The notes beneath the pieces were generated by a model. That model ran no database searches. It was not told where the DNA came from and was given only the letters and a program-made list of their open reading frames with translations. A DNA stretch of 53,646 nucleotides from Myxococcales bacterium (GTDB taxonomy: Bacteria; Myxococcota_A; Polyangia; Palsa-1104): the NCBI GenBank assembly GCA_003170275.1, contig PNAM01000069.1, forward strand, positions 1-53,646, read 5' to 3'. Within the stretch, counting starts at the first letter, position 1. Each line of letters begins with the position of its first letter. Position numbers and translations under genes: made by a program. This document shows, piece by piece, positions 14,833 to 21,676 of the stretch.

Positions 14833-15246
14833 ATGTCACTCCAGCTCATCCCCGACCTTCATCGCGCCACCCACCGGGTGGGCGTCTATCTGGAGAACGT
14901 CGAGCCGGGCCTGACCCAGGGCGAGGCGCACCTGCTCGCCCACCTGCACGCCCAGGGCTACTGCTCGATCGCCGAGCTGCACCGCGCGCTGGCGCACAAG
15001 CGCTCGACGCTGACCAGCCTGCTCGACCGCCTCGAAGGCCGCGGCTTCACCACCCGCGAGGTGTCGTCCACCGATCGGCGCTCGTTTCTGATCCGCCTGA
15101 CCCGTGCCGGCCGGCTGGCAGCAGCGCGGGTCCACGCAGCGCTGTCGAATTTCGAGCTGGCGGCGCTGGCGCGCGTGACGCCGGCCGAGGTCGAAGGGTT
15201 TCGCGCGGTGTTGGCGGCGCTGGGAGGGAACTCTGGAAGCGAGTGA
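14833..15246 (+). CDS. MarR-family transcriptional regulator
   Basis: 137 residues from ATG 14833. A TTG 13 codons upstream would place the start inside the operator, so it is rejected. The winged-helix core is clear: helix-turn-helix in CSIAELHRALAHKRSTLTSLLDRLEGRG and a wing with SSTDRRSFLIRLT, containing the conserved D-R pair of MarR proteins. The palindrome abutting the ATG is probably its own operator. It overlaps the next gene on the strand by 14 nt. The nearest divergent target is the phosphatidyltransferase gene; the ligand is unknown. Confidence 0.85.
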   Translation: MSLQLIPDLHRATHRVGVYLENVEPGLTQGEAHLLAHLHAQGYCSIAELHRALAHKRSTLTSLLDRLEGRGFTTREVSSTDRRSFLIRLTRAGRLAAARVHAALSNFELAALARVTPAEVEGFRAVLAALGGNSGSE

Positions 15247-15556
15247 CCAGGCGTTCCTCGACGCATTCGAGCGCTGCACGATCGCGCCGGCTGCGTTCAA
15301 GCACCGCGAGCATCTGCGCATGACCTGGCTCTACCTGCGGCGCGACGAGCGCGAGGCGGCGCGCGTGCGGATCGTCGAAGGGCTGCGTCGCTTCGCGCGT
15401 CACCATCGCGCCGAGCACGTCTTCGACCGCGCGCTCACCGACGCCTGGATCGAACGCGTCGGCCTGGCGCTCGAGGAACATCCCGACTTGTCCGACTTCA
15501 CCAACTTTTTGCACAATTGTGCTTCGTTTCTCGAACGCCCCTCGGCACCCCTTTGA
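15233..15556 (+). CDS. Small conserved protein of unknown function, probable CTG start
   Basis: 107 residues if translation begins at the CTG at 15233. The sequence between 15233 and the first ATG (15320) reads as real protein (DQAFLDAFERC then FKHREHLRMTWLYLRR), with a histidine-containing motif spanning the ATG. No ATG, GTG or TTG lies in frame upstream, while GGGAGGG sits 4 nt before the CTG. The shorter 78-residue version would lose the motif. It is translationally coupled to marR through a 14-nt overlap. The family is recognisable to me only as a small helical conserved protein with an HREHLR-like motif; no function can be assigned. Confidence 0.55.
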   Translation: MEASDQAFLDAFERCTIAPAAFKHREHLRMTWLYLRRDEREAARVRIVEGLRRFARHHRAEHVFDRALTDAWIERVGLALEEHPDLSDFTNFLHNCASFLERPSAPL

Positions 15557-17071
15557 TCACTCGCGCGAAGCGAGGTACTCGACGATGGTCGAGACGCCGA
15601 AGCCGGTGCCGCCCTTCGGCGTGTGGCCGATCTCCTTGTCGGCCGACGCCGGTCCGGCGATGTCGACGTGGACCCACGGCGTGTCGCCGACGAACTCCTT
15701 GAGGAACAGCCCGGCAGTGAGCGCGCCGCCCCAGCGCTCGCCGGTGTTGCGCATGTCGGCGACGTCGCTCTTGAGCTGATCGCGCAGCCCCGGCGGCAGC
15801 GGCAGGTGCCACATTTCCTCGCCAGCGAGCCGCGCCGACGCGAGCCAGCGCTCGACGAGCGACAGATCATTGCCCATCACGCCGGCAGTGTGCGGCCCGA
15901 GCGCCACCATGCACGCGCCGGTGAGCGTGGCGAAGTCGAAGATCTCGTCGACCCTGCACTCCTGCACCGCGTAGGTGATCGCGTCGCCGAGCGTGAGCCG
16001 CCCTTCGGCGTCGGTGTTGTTGATCTCGACCGTCTTGCCGTTCATCGACTTGAGCACATCGCCCAGCTTGTACGACTTTCCCGACGGCATGTTCTCGGTG
16101 CAGGCGGCAATCGCGTGCACCTCGTACGGCACGCCCAGATCGGCGAGCACGCCAATCGCCGCGATCACCGCCGCGGCGCCCGACATGTCGACCTTCATGT
16201 CCTCCATCGCGCTGGACGGCTTGAGCGACAGCCCGCCCGAGTCGAAGGTCACGCCCTTGCCGATCAGCGCCACCTTCTTCTTCGCCGGCGTCTTGCCCTT
16301 GGGCCGGTAGGTCAGGTGGATGAAGCGCGGCTCCTCCTCGGAGCCCTGCGCGACGGCGAGGAACATGCCCATGCCGAGCTTCTCGCACTCCTTCGGGCCG
16401 AGCACCTTGATCTCGAGGCCGTGCTGCTTGGCGACCCGCTGCGCCACCTCGGCCATCTTCTTCGGCGTCATCTCGCCGGCCGGCTCGTTGATCAGATCGC
16501 GCGCGAGCGAGACCGCGTGTGCGATCTGCTCGGCGCGCTGCAGCCCGCGTTTGACCGCATCGAGGCGCGAGCCGTCGACGTTGTCGGGACTCATCGCCAG
16601 CTTGAGCTCCTCGACGACTTCCGGCTTCTTGCGCTCGCCGGTCAGGTACTTGTCGAAGCGGTAGGCGGCGAGCAGCGCGCCCTCGGTGAGGAACTGCGCG
16701 TGGCGCTCCTGCGACGCGCCCTCCGAGTACGGCAGCACCGCGGTGACCACCTTCGCTTGCGCGCTCGCGCCGGCCTTCATCGTGCGCGCGCCGAAGCCCC
16801 GCAGATCGGCGGCGGCGAAGTCCTTGCGCGCGCCGGCACCCACCAGCAGCACGCGCGACGGCGCGATCCGCCCGTGCGTGTGCAGCGACAGGGTCTGGCC
16901 CTTCTTGCCCTTGAACTGCTCCTCGGCGACGAGCCGGGCGAGCAGCCCGTCGAGCGCCTTGTCCACCGCCTGGTAGATCGCGCCCTCGGCCATGCCCTCT
17001 TCGAAGCAGAGCAGACCGAGCAAGCCAGTCGAAAGTTTGGTGACGTCGCCGGAGTGGAGGGAGACCTTCAT
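15557..17071 (-). CDS. pepA: Leucyl aminopeptidase (M17 family)
   Basis: 504 residues, the usual length. The N-terminal macro-like domain (1-180) is followed by the catalytic domain with the M17 signatures IGKGVTFDSGG (K272, D277) and NTDAEGRLTLGDA (D354, E356, R358), plus D295. These residues bind two metal ions and cleave N-terminal residues, preferentially leucine, from peptides in the cytoplasm. In some bacteria PepA also binds DNA, but nothing here shows that. Its stop directly abuts the stop of the convergent small gene. The start at 17071 lies opposite the lysine-rich genes, with a 168-bp divergent spacer. Confidence 0.93.
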   Translation of the reverse strand: MKVSLHSGDVTKLSTGLLGLLCFEEGMAEGAIYQAVDKALDGLLARLVAEEQFKGKKGQTLSLHTHGRIAPSRVLLVGAGARKDFAAADLRGFGARTMKAGASAQAKVVTAVLPYSEGASQERHAQFLTEGALLAAYRFDKYLTGERKKPEVVEELKLAMSPDNVDGSRLDAVKRGLQRAEQIAHAVSLARDLINEPAGEMTPKKMAEVAQRVAKQHGLEIKVLGPKECEKLGMGMFLAVAQGSEEEPRFIHLTYRPKGKTPAKKKVALIGKGVTFDSGGLSLKPSSAMEDMKVDMSGAAAVIAAIGVLADLGVPYEVHAIAACTENMPSGKSYKLGDVLKSMNGKTVEINNTDAEGRLTLGDAITYAVQECRVDEIFDFATLTGACMVALGPHTAGVMGNDLSLVERWLASARLAGEEMWHLPLPPGLRDQLKSDVADMRNTGERWGGALTAGLFLKEFVGDTPWVHVDIAGPASADKEIGHTPKGGTGFGVSTIVEYLASRE

Positions 17072-17118
17072 CGTCCGGTGTACATAGATCGGTGTCCGCT
17101 TCGTGTAAAGCCCTCACG

Positions 17119-17151
17119 TGGTCCGTGCCAACGGATCCTTTGGCATATAAT
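17119..17151 (+). promoter_or_regulatory. Candidate control region of the lysine-rich gene pair (and/or pepA)
   Basis: TGGTCCGTGCCAACGGATC (17119-17137) nearly repeats an element found upstream of the acyl-CoA dehydrogenase operon. It contains the small dyad CCGT-N4-ACGG. A perfect -10 box TATAAT lies at 17146-17151 in an AT-rich stretch that stands out in this genome; the matching -35 is poor and would overlap the element. The rest of the 168-bp gap is AT-rich with no gene. Confidence 0.45.
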
Positions 17152-17239
17152 TAGCCATAATTTAGGTAAATTTGATTGACTAAGGATCGATCGTGCCGCA
17201 AAATGGTCTTCAGTAACCCTCAATAGAGGAGGCCCGAAC

Positions 17240-17323
17240 ATGGCGACCAAGAAGAAGGCAGCGAAGAAGTCGAAGAAGAAGACCACCAAGAAGAAGGCGT
17301 CGAAGAAGAAGGGGAAGCGCTAA
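17240..17323 (+). CDS. Lysine-rich miniprotein (histone H1-like)
   Basis: 27 residues, MATKKKAAKKSKKK and so on, ending KKKGKR. The gene has an ATG preceded by AGAGGAGG 8-9 nt upstream, and more than half of its residues are lysine, almost all AAG codons. A second, longer lysine-rich gene starts 15 bp after its stop, with its own strong ribosome site. The composition matches the C-terminal tails of bacterial histone H1-like proteins (KKxAKK repeats). Binding to nucleic acid or another polyanion is the natural inference. Confidence 0.7.
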   Translation: MATKKKAAKKSKKKTTKKKASKKKGKR

Positions 17324-17338
17324 AGGAGGGGGTGGCCT

Positions 17339-17530
17339 ATGGCCAAGAAGAAGAAAGCGGCCAAGAAAAAGAAACCGGCGAAGAAGAAGAAAAAGCCGGC
17401 CAAAAAGGCCTCCAAGAAAAAACCGGCCAAGAAAAAGCCGGCTCGCAAGAAGGCAGCGGCCAAGAAGCCGGCGGCGGCTCCGAAGGTTCCACCGCCGATG
17501 CCGACGCCTAGCTCCACTTTCACGTTCTAG
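17339..17530 (+). CDS. Lysine/alanine/proline-rich histone H1-like protein
   Basis: 63 residues. Positions 1-48 are (A)KK(K)PAKK-type repeats; the last 15 residues switch to a Pro/Ser/Thr tail (VPPPMPTPSSTFTF). AAAGGAGGGGG lies 7-8 nt before the ATG. The repeats resemble the C-terminal tails of bacterial H1-like proteins and AlgP, which compact or coat DNA. There is no folded domain, so the protein is probably disordered until it binds DNA or RNA. The gene is cotranscribed with the 27-residue gene just upstream. The opposite strand gives a Phe-rich reading frame that is only a shadow. Confidence 0.75.
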   Translation: MAKKKKAAKKKKPAKKKKKPAKKASKKKPAKKKPARKKAAAKKPAAAPKVPPPMPTPSSTFTF

Positions 17531-17610
17531 CACCCCGCAGGCTGGGGGCGGTAAGGGCGGTGCGCCTCGAGCGTTGCCGCCCTTGCCGTATCAGGGCTAC
17601 GCTCTGCAGC

Positions 17611-17997
17611 GTGGCGACCGTCCAAGGAGCGCTGGTGCTCGACCTGGCCGCGCCGGAGGTTCCGGCGGCGCGCGCGCAGCTCGAGCGGCTGTGTGCCGGC
17701 CGGCGCGTGCTCGAGGGCGCGCGCTTCGAAGTCCACACCGACGGGCGCGCGACCTATCAGCTGCAGGCGGGAAGGCACGAGCTCGCGCGCGTCCTGCAGG
17801 CGGTCGGACTGGCCGCGGCGGTGAGCGTGGGCTCGTCGCTGGGGCTCAACTGGATGGTGCACCGCGCGCTGCTCGCTGGGTTCTCCGTCGGCGTCGCGGC
17901 GGTCGCGCTGGGCGTGGCGCGCGATCGGGCCCGGCTGCACTTCGAGGCACGCCGGCTGTTGCGCTCGCTACCCGGGCTTCTCCGACGTGGACAGTAG
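17611..17997 (+). CDS. Small protein with central hydrophobic segments, unknown function
   Basis: 128 residues from GTG 17611 (MATVQGALVLDLAAPEV if read with Met); an earlier in-frame start at 17560 is possible. The first 65 residues look soluble, followed by two hydrophobic stretches (AVGLAAAVSVGSSLGL and ALLAGFSVGVAAVALGVA) and a basic tail. This suits an inner-membrane protein with two short helices. I do not recognise the family. The 3' end overlaps the convergent NFACT-type gene by 30 bp. Confidence 0.5.
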   Translation: MATVQGALVLDLAAPEVPAARAQLERLCAGRRVLEGARFEVHTDGRATYQLQAGRHELARVLQAVGLAAAVSVGSSLGLNWMVHRALLAGFSVGVAAVALGVARDRARLHFEARRLLRSLPGLLRRGQ

Positions 17998-19362
17998 CCG
18001 CGCGAGCCGATCGGCCTCGACGCGCACGCGGATGGTCTTCATGCCCGAGGTGGTCACCGACCCCGGCCGGGACTTGGGCGGCTTGCGCACGTGCTTGCGC
18101 AGCGTGTAGCCAATGTCCACCTGCGCCTCGCCGCGCGCGCTCGAGTGATGGGCGGCCAGCGTCGCCGCGTCGAGCAGGGTCTGCTCATCGATCGACACGC
18201 CCGCGGCCAGCGGCACCACCACGTGCGCTCCCGGCACATCGCGCGCGTGCATCCAGAGGTCCGAGCCGCGCGCGACCTTGAACGTCAGCTCATCATTTCG
18301 ATCCGCGCCCCGCCCCACCAAGATCGTCGCCCCCGACGCCGCCCGGAACGCGCGATAGGGAAGGGACGGCGTCCCGAGCGCCTGCCTCTTTCGCCGTGGT
18401 GATTGATTTCGCTCGAGCTGGAAATTCGACGGGGCCTCGCCTGATTCGACCGCTGCGAGCTCCGCTTCGGCTGAAGCCAGCGCGGCGCGGGTCTCGGCGA
18501 GCCGCTGGTCGATGGTGGCGATCGCGCGGGTGAGGCGCTTGTGCTCTTTGTAGAAGCGCTCGGCGTTGGCGCGCGCCGAGCGGGCCGGATCGAGCGCGAT
18601 GAGGAGCGGCGCGCCCAACTCGAAATCGTCCGGCAGCGTGACCGAGTCGACGCCCTTGGGCACCTCGTGCAGGTGGGCGAGCAGCAGATCGCCGAGCTTG
18701 CGCTTCTCGCCTGCCGCTTCGGCGCGCGCGCGGTCGCGGGTGAGCGCCACCTCGCGCCGGCGGTGCTTGTCGACGGCAGCGGTGAGCGAATGCAGCGCGG
18801 CCTTCCTGGCGGTCGCGCGCGCGTCATCCTCGCCGGCAGCCAGGTAGTGCGCCTCGATGCGCGCCGACAGCCCCGACTCGGCGCCGAAGCGCGTGCGCTC
18901 GGCCCCCGCATCGCTCGCCCCCGGCGGCGGCAGCGTCTCGTGCAGTCGCTGCGCCGGTCCGATGTACCCTAGCGAGCTGCCCGCCTCGTCGGTGAGCACC
19001 AGCTGACCAGCCTTGCCGAACAGAAACACGCGCAGCCCGCGCACCCCGCGCCCGCCCGCAAAGCGCAGCTCGCAAGCGCGCTCGCCCGGCACGGGTGTGC
19101 AGGCCGTCAGCCGCGCGCCCAGCAGCTCCTTGCGTAGGAGCATGCAGAACGCCGACGCCGCCTCTCCGGTCCCGGCCGGTCTCTCCGCCATCAGGTGGAT
19201 CCGGCCGAGCTTCGGGTGCACCGACAGCATCAACCAGCCGCCGTGGAAGCCGAGCTCGACGGCGGTGCGATCCGGCTGCACGATCTTCTGCACCGGCCTG
19301 CCGGCGAGCGCGCGCTCGATCTCCGCGCACGCATCGGCCAGCTCGCGCGCCTGCAGGGTCAT
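17968..19362 (-). CDS. NFACT-type protein (RqcH/FbpA/NEMF relative)
   Basis: 464 residues, ATG at 19362 with AGAGGAG upstream. The N-terminal 170 residues form the NFACT-N domain (FHGGWLMLSVHPKLGRIHLM). Residues about 210-340 are a charged coiled-coil with helix-hairpin-helix character. The C-terminal NFACT-R (DUF814) domain carries the diagnostic DLWMHARDVPGAHVVV. RqcH-type proteins bind obstructed 50S-peptidyl-tRNA complexes and direct alanine tailing in ribosome quality control; shorter relatives in other phyla are less studied. The protein is shorter than Firmicute RqcH (about 570 residues), so the role in Ala-tailing is an inference. Confidence 0.8.
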   Translation of the reverse strand: MTLQARELADACAEIERALAGRPVQKIVQPDRTAVELGFHGGWLMLSVHPKLGRIHLMAERPAGTGEAASAFCMLLRKELLGARLTACTPVPGERACELRFAGGRGVRGLRVFLFGKAGQLVLTDEAGSSLGYIGPAQRLHETLPPPGASDAGAERTRFGAESGLSARIEAHYLAAGEDDARATARKAALHSLTAAVDKHRRREVALTRDRARAEAAGEKRKLGDLLLAHLHEVPKGVDSVTLPDDFELGAPLLIALDPARSARANAERFYKEHKRLTRAIATIDQRLAETRAALASAEAELAAVESGEAPSNFQLERNQSPRRKRQALGTPSLPYRAFRAASGATILVGRGADRNDELTFKVARGSDLWMHARDVPGAHVVVPLAAGVSIDEQTLLDAATLAAHHSSARGEAQVDIGYTLRKHVRKPPKSRPGSVTTSGMKTIRVRVEADRLARLLSTSEKPG

Positions 19363-19422
19363 GATCGCTGCGGCTCCTCTCGATTGACTCGCCCCGGCCG
19401 GGGCCGTATGTTTGGCGGTGTC

Positions 19423-19599
19423 ATGCAGCAGGGCCTTCTCGCCAGCGAACTCATCCGCATCGCCGACGAGGCTCGCAGCGCCCGCGAGCATCTTCGCGAG
19501 CTGATCCGCCAGGCCGTCGAGCTCCGCGAGCAGCTCGACAAGCCGCCGGCGGAGACCCCCGGCGAAGCCTCGGCGCGCAAGCTGCAATCCGTGCAGTAG
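19423..19599 (+). CDS. Small coiled-coil protein
   Basis: 58 residues from ATG 19423; an ATG at 19408 in the same frame would add five residues. The composition is dominated by Glu, Arg, Leu and Ala with heptad-like spacing (ELIRIADEARSAREHLRELI), predicting one long helix or coiled coil. The stop is 20 bp before the transaldolase ATG, so the two are probably cotranscribed. A 12-bp GC palindrome lies upstream at 19392-19403. No function can be assigned. Confidence 0.5.
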   Translation: MQQGLLASELIRIADEARSAREHLRELIRQAVELREQLDKPPAETPGEASARKLQSVQ

Positions 19600-19619
19600 A
19601 ACAGGAACAGGAGATCACC

Positions 19620-20264
19620 ATGAAGTTCTTCATCGACACCGGCGACGTCAAAGAGGTTCGCGAGGCCGCTGCCATGGGCCTGGTCGACGGCATCACCACC
19701 AATCCCTCCCTGATCGCCAAGTCGGGTCGCAAGTACAGGGAAGTCGTGGTCGAGATGTGCGAGCTGGTCAACGGTCCCATCTCGGCCGAGGTGCTCTCGA
19801 CCACCTACGACGAGATGATGGCCGAGGCCCGCGACTGGCACAAGCTCCACAAGAACATCGTGGTCAAGCTGCCGCTCACCCAGGACGGCTTGAAGGGCGT
19901 GCGCACCTGCACCAGCGAAGGCATCCGCACCAACGTCACGCTGTGCTTTTCGCCCAACCAGGCGCTGCTCGCCGCCAAGGCGGGCGCCAGCTACATCTCG
20001 CCGTTCATCGGCCGGCTCGACGACATCAGCGAGACCGGAATGGACCTGATCCAGAAGATCGTCACCATCTACCAGAACTACGACTTCGCCACCGAGGTGC
20101 TGGTCGCGTCGGTGCGCAACCCGACGCACGTGGTCGACGCCGCCTTGATCGGCGCGCACGTGTGCACCATCCCGTACAGCGTGATGCAGCAGCTCATCAA
20201 GCACCCGCTAACCGATCTCGGCCTGCAGAAATTCGTCGAGGATGCCAAGAAGATTCCCAAGTAG
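19620..20264 (+). CDS. Transaldolase (short Tal/fructose-6-phosphate aldolase type)
   Basis: 214 residues, the length of the short transaldolase class. It opens MKFFIDTGDVKEV and keeps GITTNPSLIAKSG, the Schiff-base lysine K83 in IVVKLPLT, GIRTNVTLCFSPNQALLAAKAGA and the C-terminal SVRNPTHV. It would exchange a dihydroxyacetone unit between sugar phosphates in the pentose phosphate pathway; fructose-6-phosphate aldolase activity is the alternative in this family. It has an AGGAGA ribosome site 6-7 nt upstream. Confidence 0.92.
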   Translation: MKFFIDTGDVKEVREAAAMGLVDGITTNPSLIAKSGRKYREVVVEMCELVNGPISAEVLSTTYDEMMAEARDWHKLHKNIVVKLPLTQDGLKGVRTCTSEGIRTNVTLCFSPNQALLAAKAGASYISPFIGRLDDISETGMDLIQKIVTIYQNYDFATEVLVASVRNPTHVVDAALIGAHVCTIPYSVMQQLIKHPLTDLGLQKFVEDAKKIPK

Positions 20265-20287
20265 TTCTGCGGTATGATGGCCGCGTC

Positions 20288-21568
20288 ATGGGCCATGTCT
20301 ACGGCGACTCGACTCCGTTCCCCTACGACATCAACTTCATCGAGCTGATCCGTCACGCGGTCGAGTGCGGCACCACGCTGCTCGCCGCGCAGAACGAGAT
20401 CGCGACCGCGGTGGACCGATCGGGCAACTTCGATCAGCTCCGCAAGCAGGAGCGCTCGCGCCTCGATGCGATGTCGGACGCGATCAAGCTGACGATGACC
20501 GCGTTCACCTCGTCCAAGTCCGAGCGCATGGTGCGCACGGCGTCGCGCATCCTCGAGTCGGCGCGCGGGGTGATCGAAGGCGAGATGGCCGAGCTCGAAG
20601 GGATGGCCAACGGGCAGATCTCGTCGACCCGCGCCACGGTCGACCACGCCCGCGAGGGCTCGTTTCGCGCGGTGGAGTCGTTCGTGCTGCGGCACGATCT
20701 GCCGAACACCGTGGTCGGCCTGCGGCTGCTCTCGGGCGATGAGGTCTACTCGGGTCAAGCGTTGGTGACCACGCCGTTCGGCATCGAGGCGGTGTTCGCG
20801 CTGGCCATTCCGTCGGCGCACGAGTGGGGCAAGGTGCGGCGCGTAGCGGAGCTGACCGCCGGCACCGAGCTGCACGTGCCGATCGAGTCCGGCTGGCTGT
20901 CCAAGCGCATGGAAGTGCACGCGGTCAAGCTCGACAAGCTGTTCGTCACCGAGGTGGCGATTACGCCCGACCGCACGTTGATCACGCTGCGCAAGGCGCC
21001 ACGTTCGGGCGCGGGCTATCAGCTCGAGGTCGCCACCGACGAGGGACAGCCGCAGGCGACGGTGCGCAAGCTGGGCGAGGAAGGGCAGCCCACCAGCGAC
21101 GAGCTGCTGCTGCTGGTCGGCGAGGACGCGGTGCACGTGATGCGGCTGTGGAATCGCGTGGTCGACTCGACGCGCGACCTGGCCATGCGCCGGCAGGGCA
21201 TGAGCACCGCCACCTTCGACGGCAAGCCGCTGCGCGAGCTCGACGAGCCGCAGACCGTCTGTCACCGCATGGTGAACGTGCTCGCGCCGGTGGTGCAGGA
21301 GATCGCACGCCGCTCCGGCGCGCTCGGCGAGCTGGTGCTGCGCCGCGATCTCGGCGAGGGCCGGCGCGAAGAGATCTACATCACCAAGGCCGAGCTGCAC
21401 GAGAAGGTGCTGCAGCTCCCGGTGCCGCTGCGCGGCGTGTTCGATCCGTTCGAGCTGACCGAGGGTCCGCGCAGCCCGCGCGCGCCGGCCGCGTCCGAGC
21501 CGATCTACCTCGAGGCGGACGTGGACGTCGAAGAAGAAGTCACCCACGACCACCGCAAGCTGAGGTAG
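20288..21568 (+). CDS. Conserved protein of unknown function, helical N-terminal half
   Basis: 426 residues, starting MGHVYGDSTPFPYDINFIELI. Residues 20-125 are long charged helices (coiled-coil-like, KQERSRLDAMSDAIKL). From about 150 the sequence becomes beta-rich and may form a globular binding domain; the C-terminal 25 residues are acidic (DVDVEEEV). No catalytic motif, signal peptide or membrane segment is visible. It follows transaldolase by 23 bp, so cotranscription is likely. I have an impression of similar uncharacterised proteins in other Myxococcota but cannot name a family. Confidence 0.6.
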   Translation: MGHVYGDSTPFPYDINFIELIRHAVECGTTLLAAQNEIATAVDRSGNFDQLRKQERSRLDAMSDAIKLTMTAFTSSKSERMVRTASRILESARGVIEGEMAELEGMANGQISSTRATVDHAREGSFRAVESFVLRHDLPNTVVGLRLLSGDEVYSGQALVTTPFGIEAVFALAIPSAHEWGKVRRVAELTAGTELHVPIESGWLSKRMEVHAVKLDKLFVTEVAITPDRTLITLRKAPRSGAGYQLEVATDEGQPQATVRKLGEEGQPTSDELLLLVGEDAVHVMRLWNRVVDSTRDLAMRRQGMSTATFDGKPLRELDEPQTVCHRMVNVLAPVVQEIARRSGALGELVLRRDLGEGRREEIYITKAELHEKVLQLPVPLRGVFDPFELTEGPRSPRAPAASEPIYLEADVDVEEEVTHDHRKLR

Positions 21569-21586
21569 CCGCCGCACCGTTTCGAA

Positions 21587-21605
21587 TTTGCATGGTCCGT
21601 GCAAA
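21587..21605. promoter_or_regulatory. Palindrome upstream of the acyl-CoA dehydrogenase promoter
   Basis: TTTGCATGGTCCGTGCAAA pairs at 8 of 9 positions around a single central base. It ends 7 bp upstream of the -35 box. It overlaps the element TGGTCCGTGCAAAACGGATC (21593-21612), which recurs with small changes at 17119. It is a likely binding site for an activator or repressor. Confidence 0.55.
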
Positions 21606-21612
21606 ACGGATC

Positions 21613-21641
21613 TTGACAGCCCCGTAGCCCGGCGATATGAC
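21613..21641 (+). promoter_or_regulatory. Sigma-70-type promoter of the acyl-CoA dehydrogenase pair
   Basis: Perfect -35 TTGACA (21613-21618), 17-bp spacer, -10 TATGAC (21636-21641). The start point would be near 21648, about 30 nt before the ATG at 21677. Confidence 0.75.
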
Positions 21642-21676
21642 CGGTGAGTCATTATTCATTTTTCGGGAGCCAACCG

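Noticed and set aside
17320..17533. Phe-rich membrane-like frames opposite the lysine-rich gene
   Set aside because: AAG/GCC repeats read backward give Leu/Phe; the plus strand has strong ribosome sites and explains the sequence.
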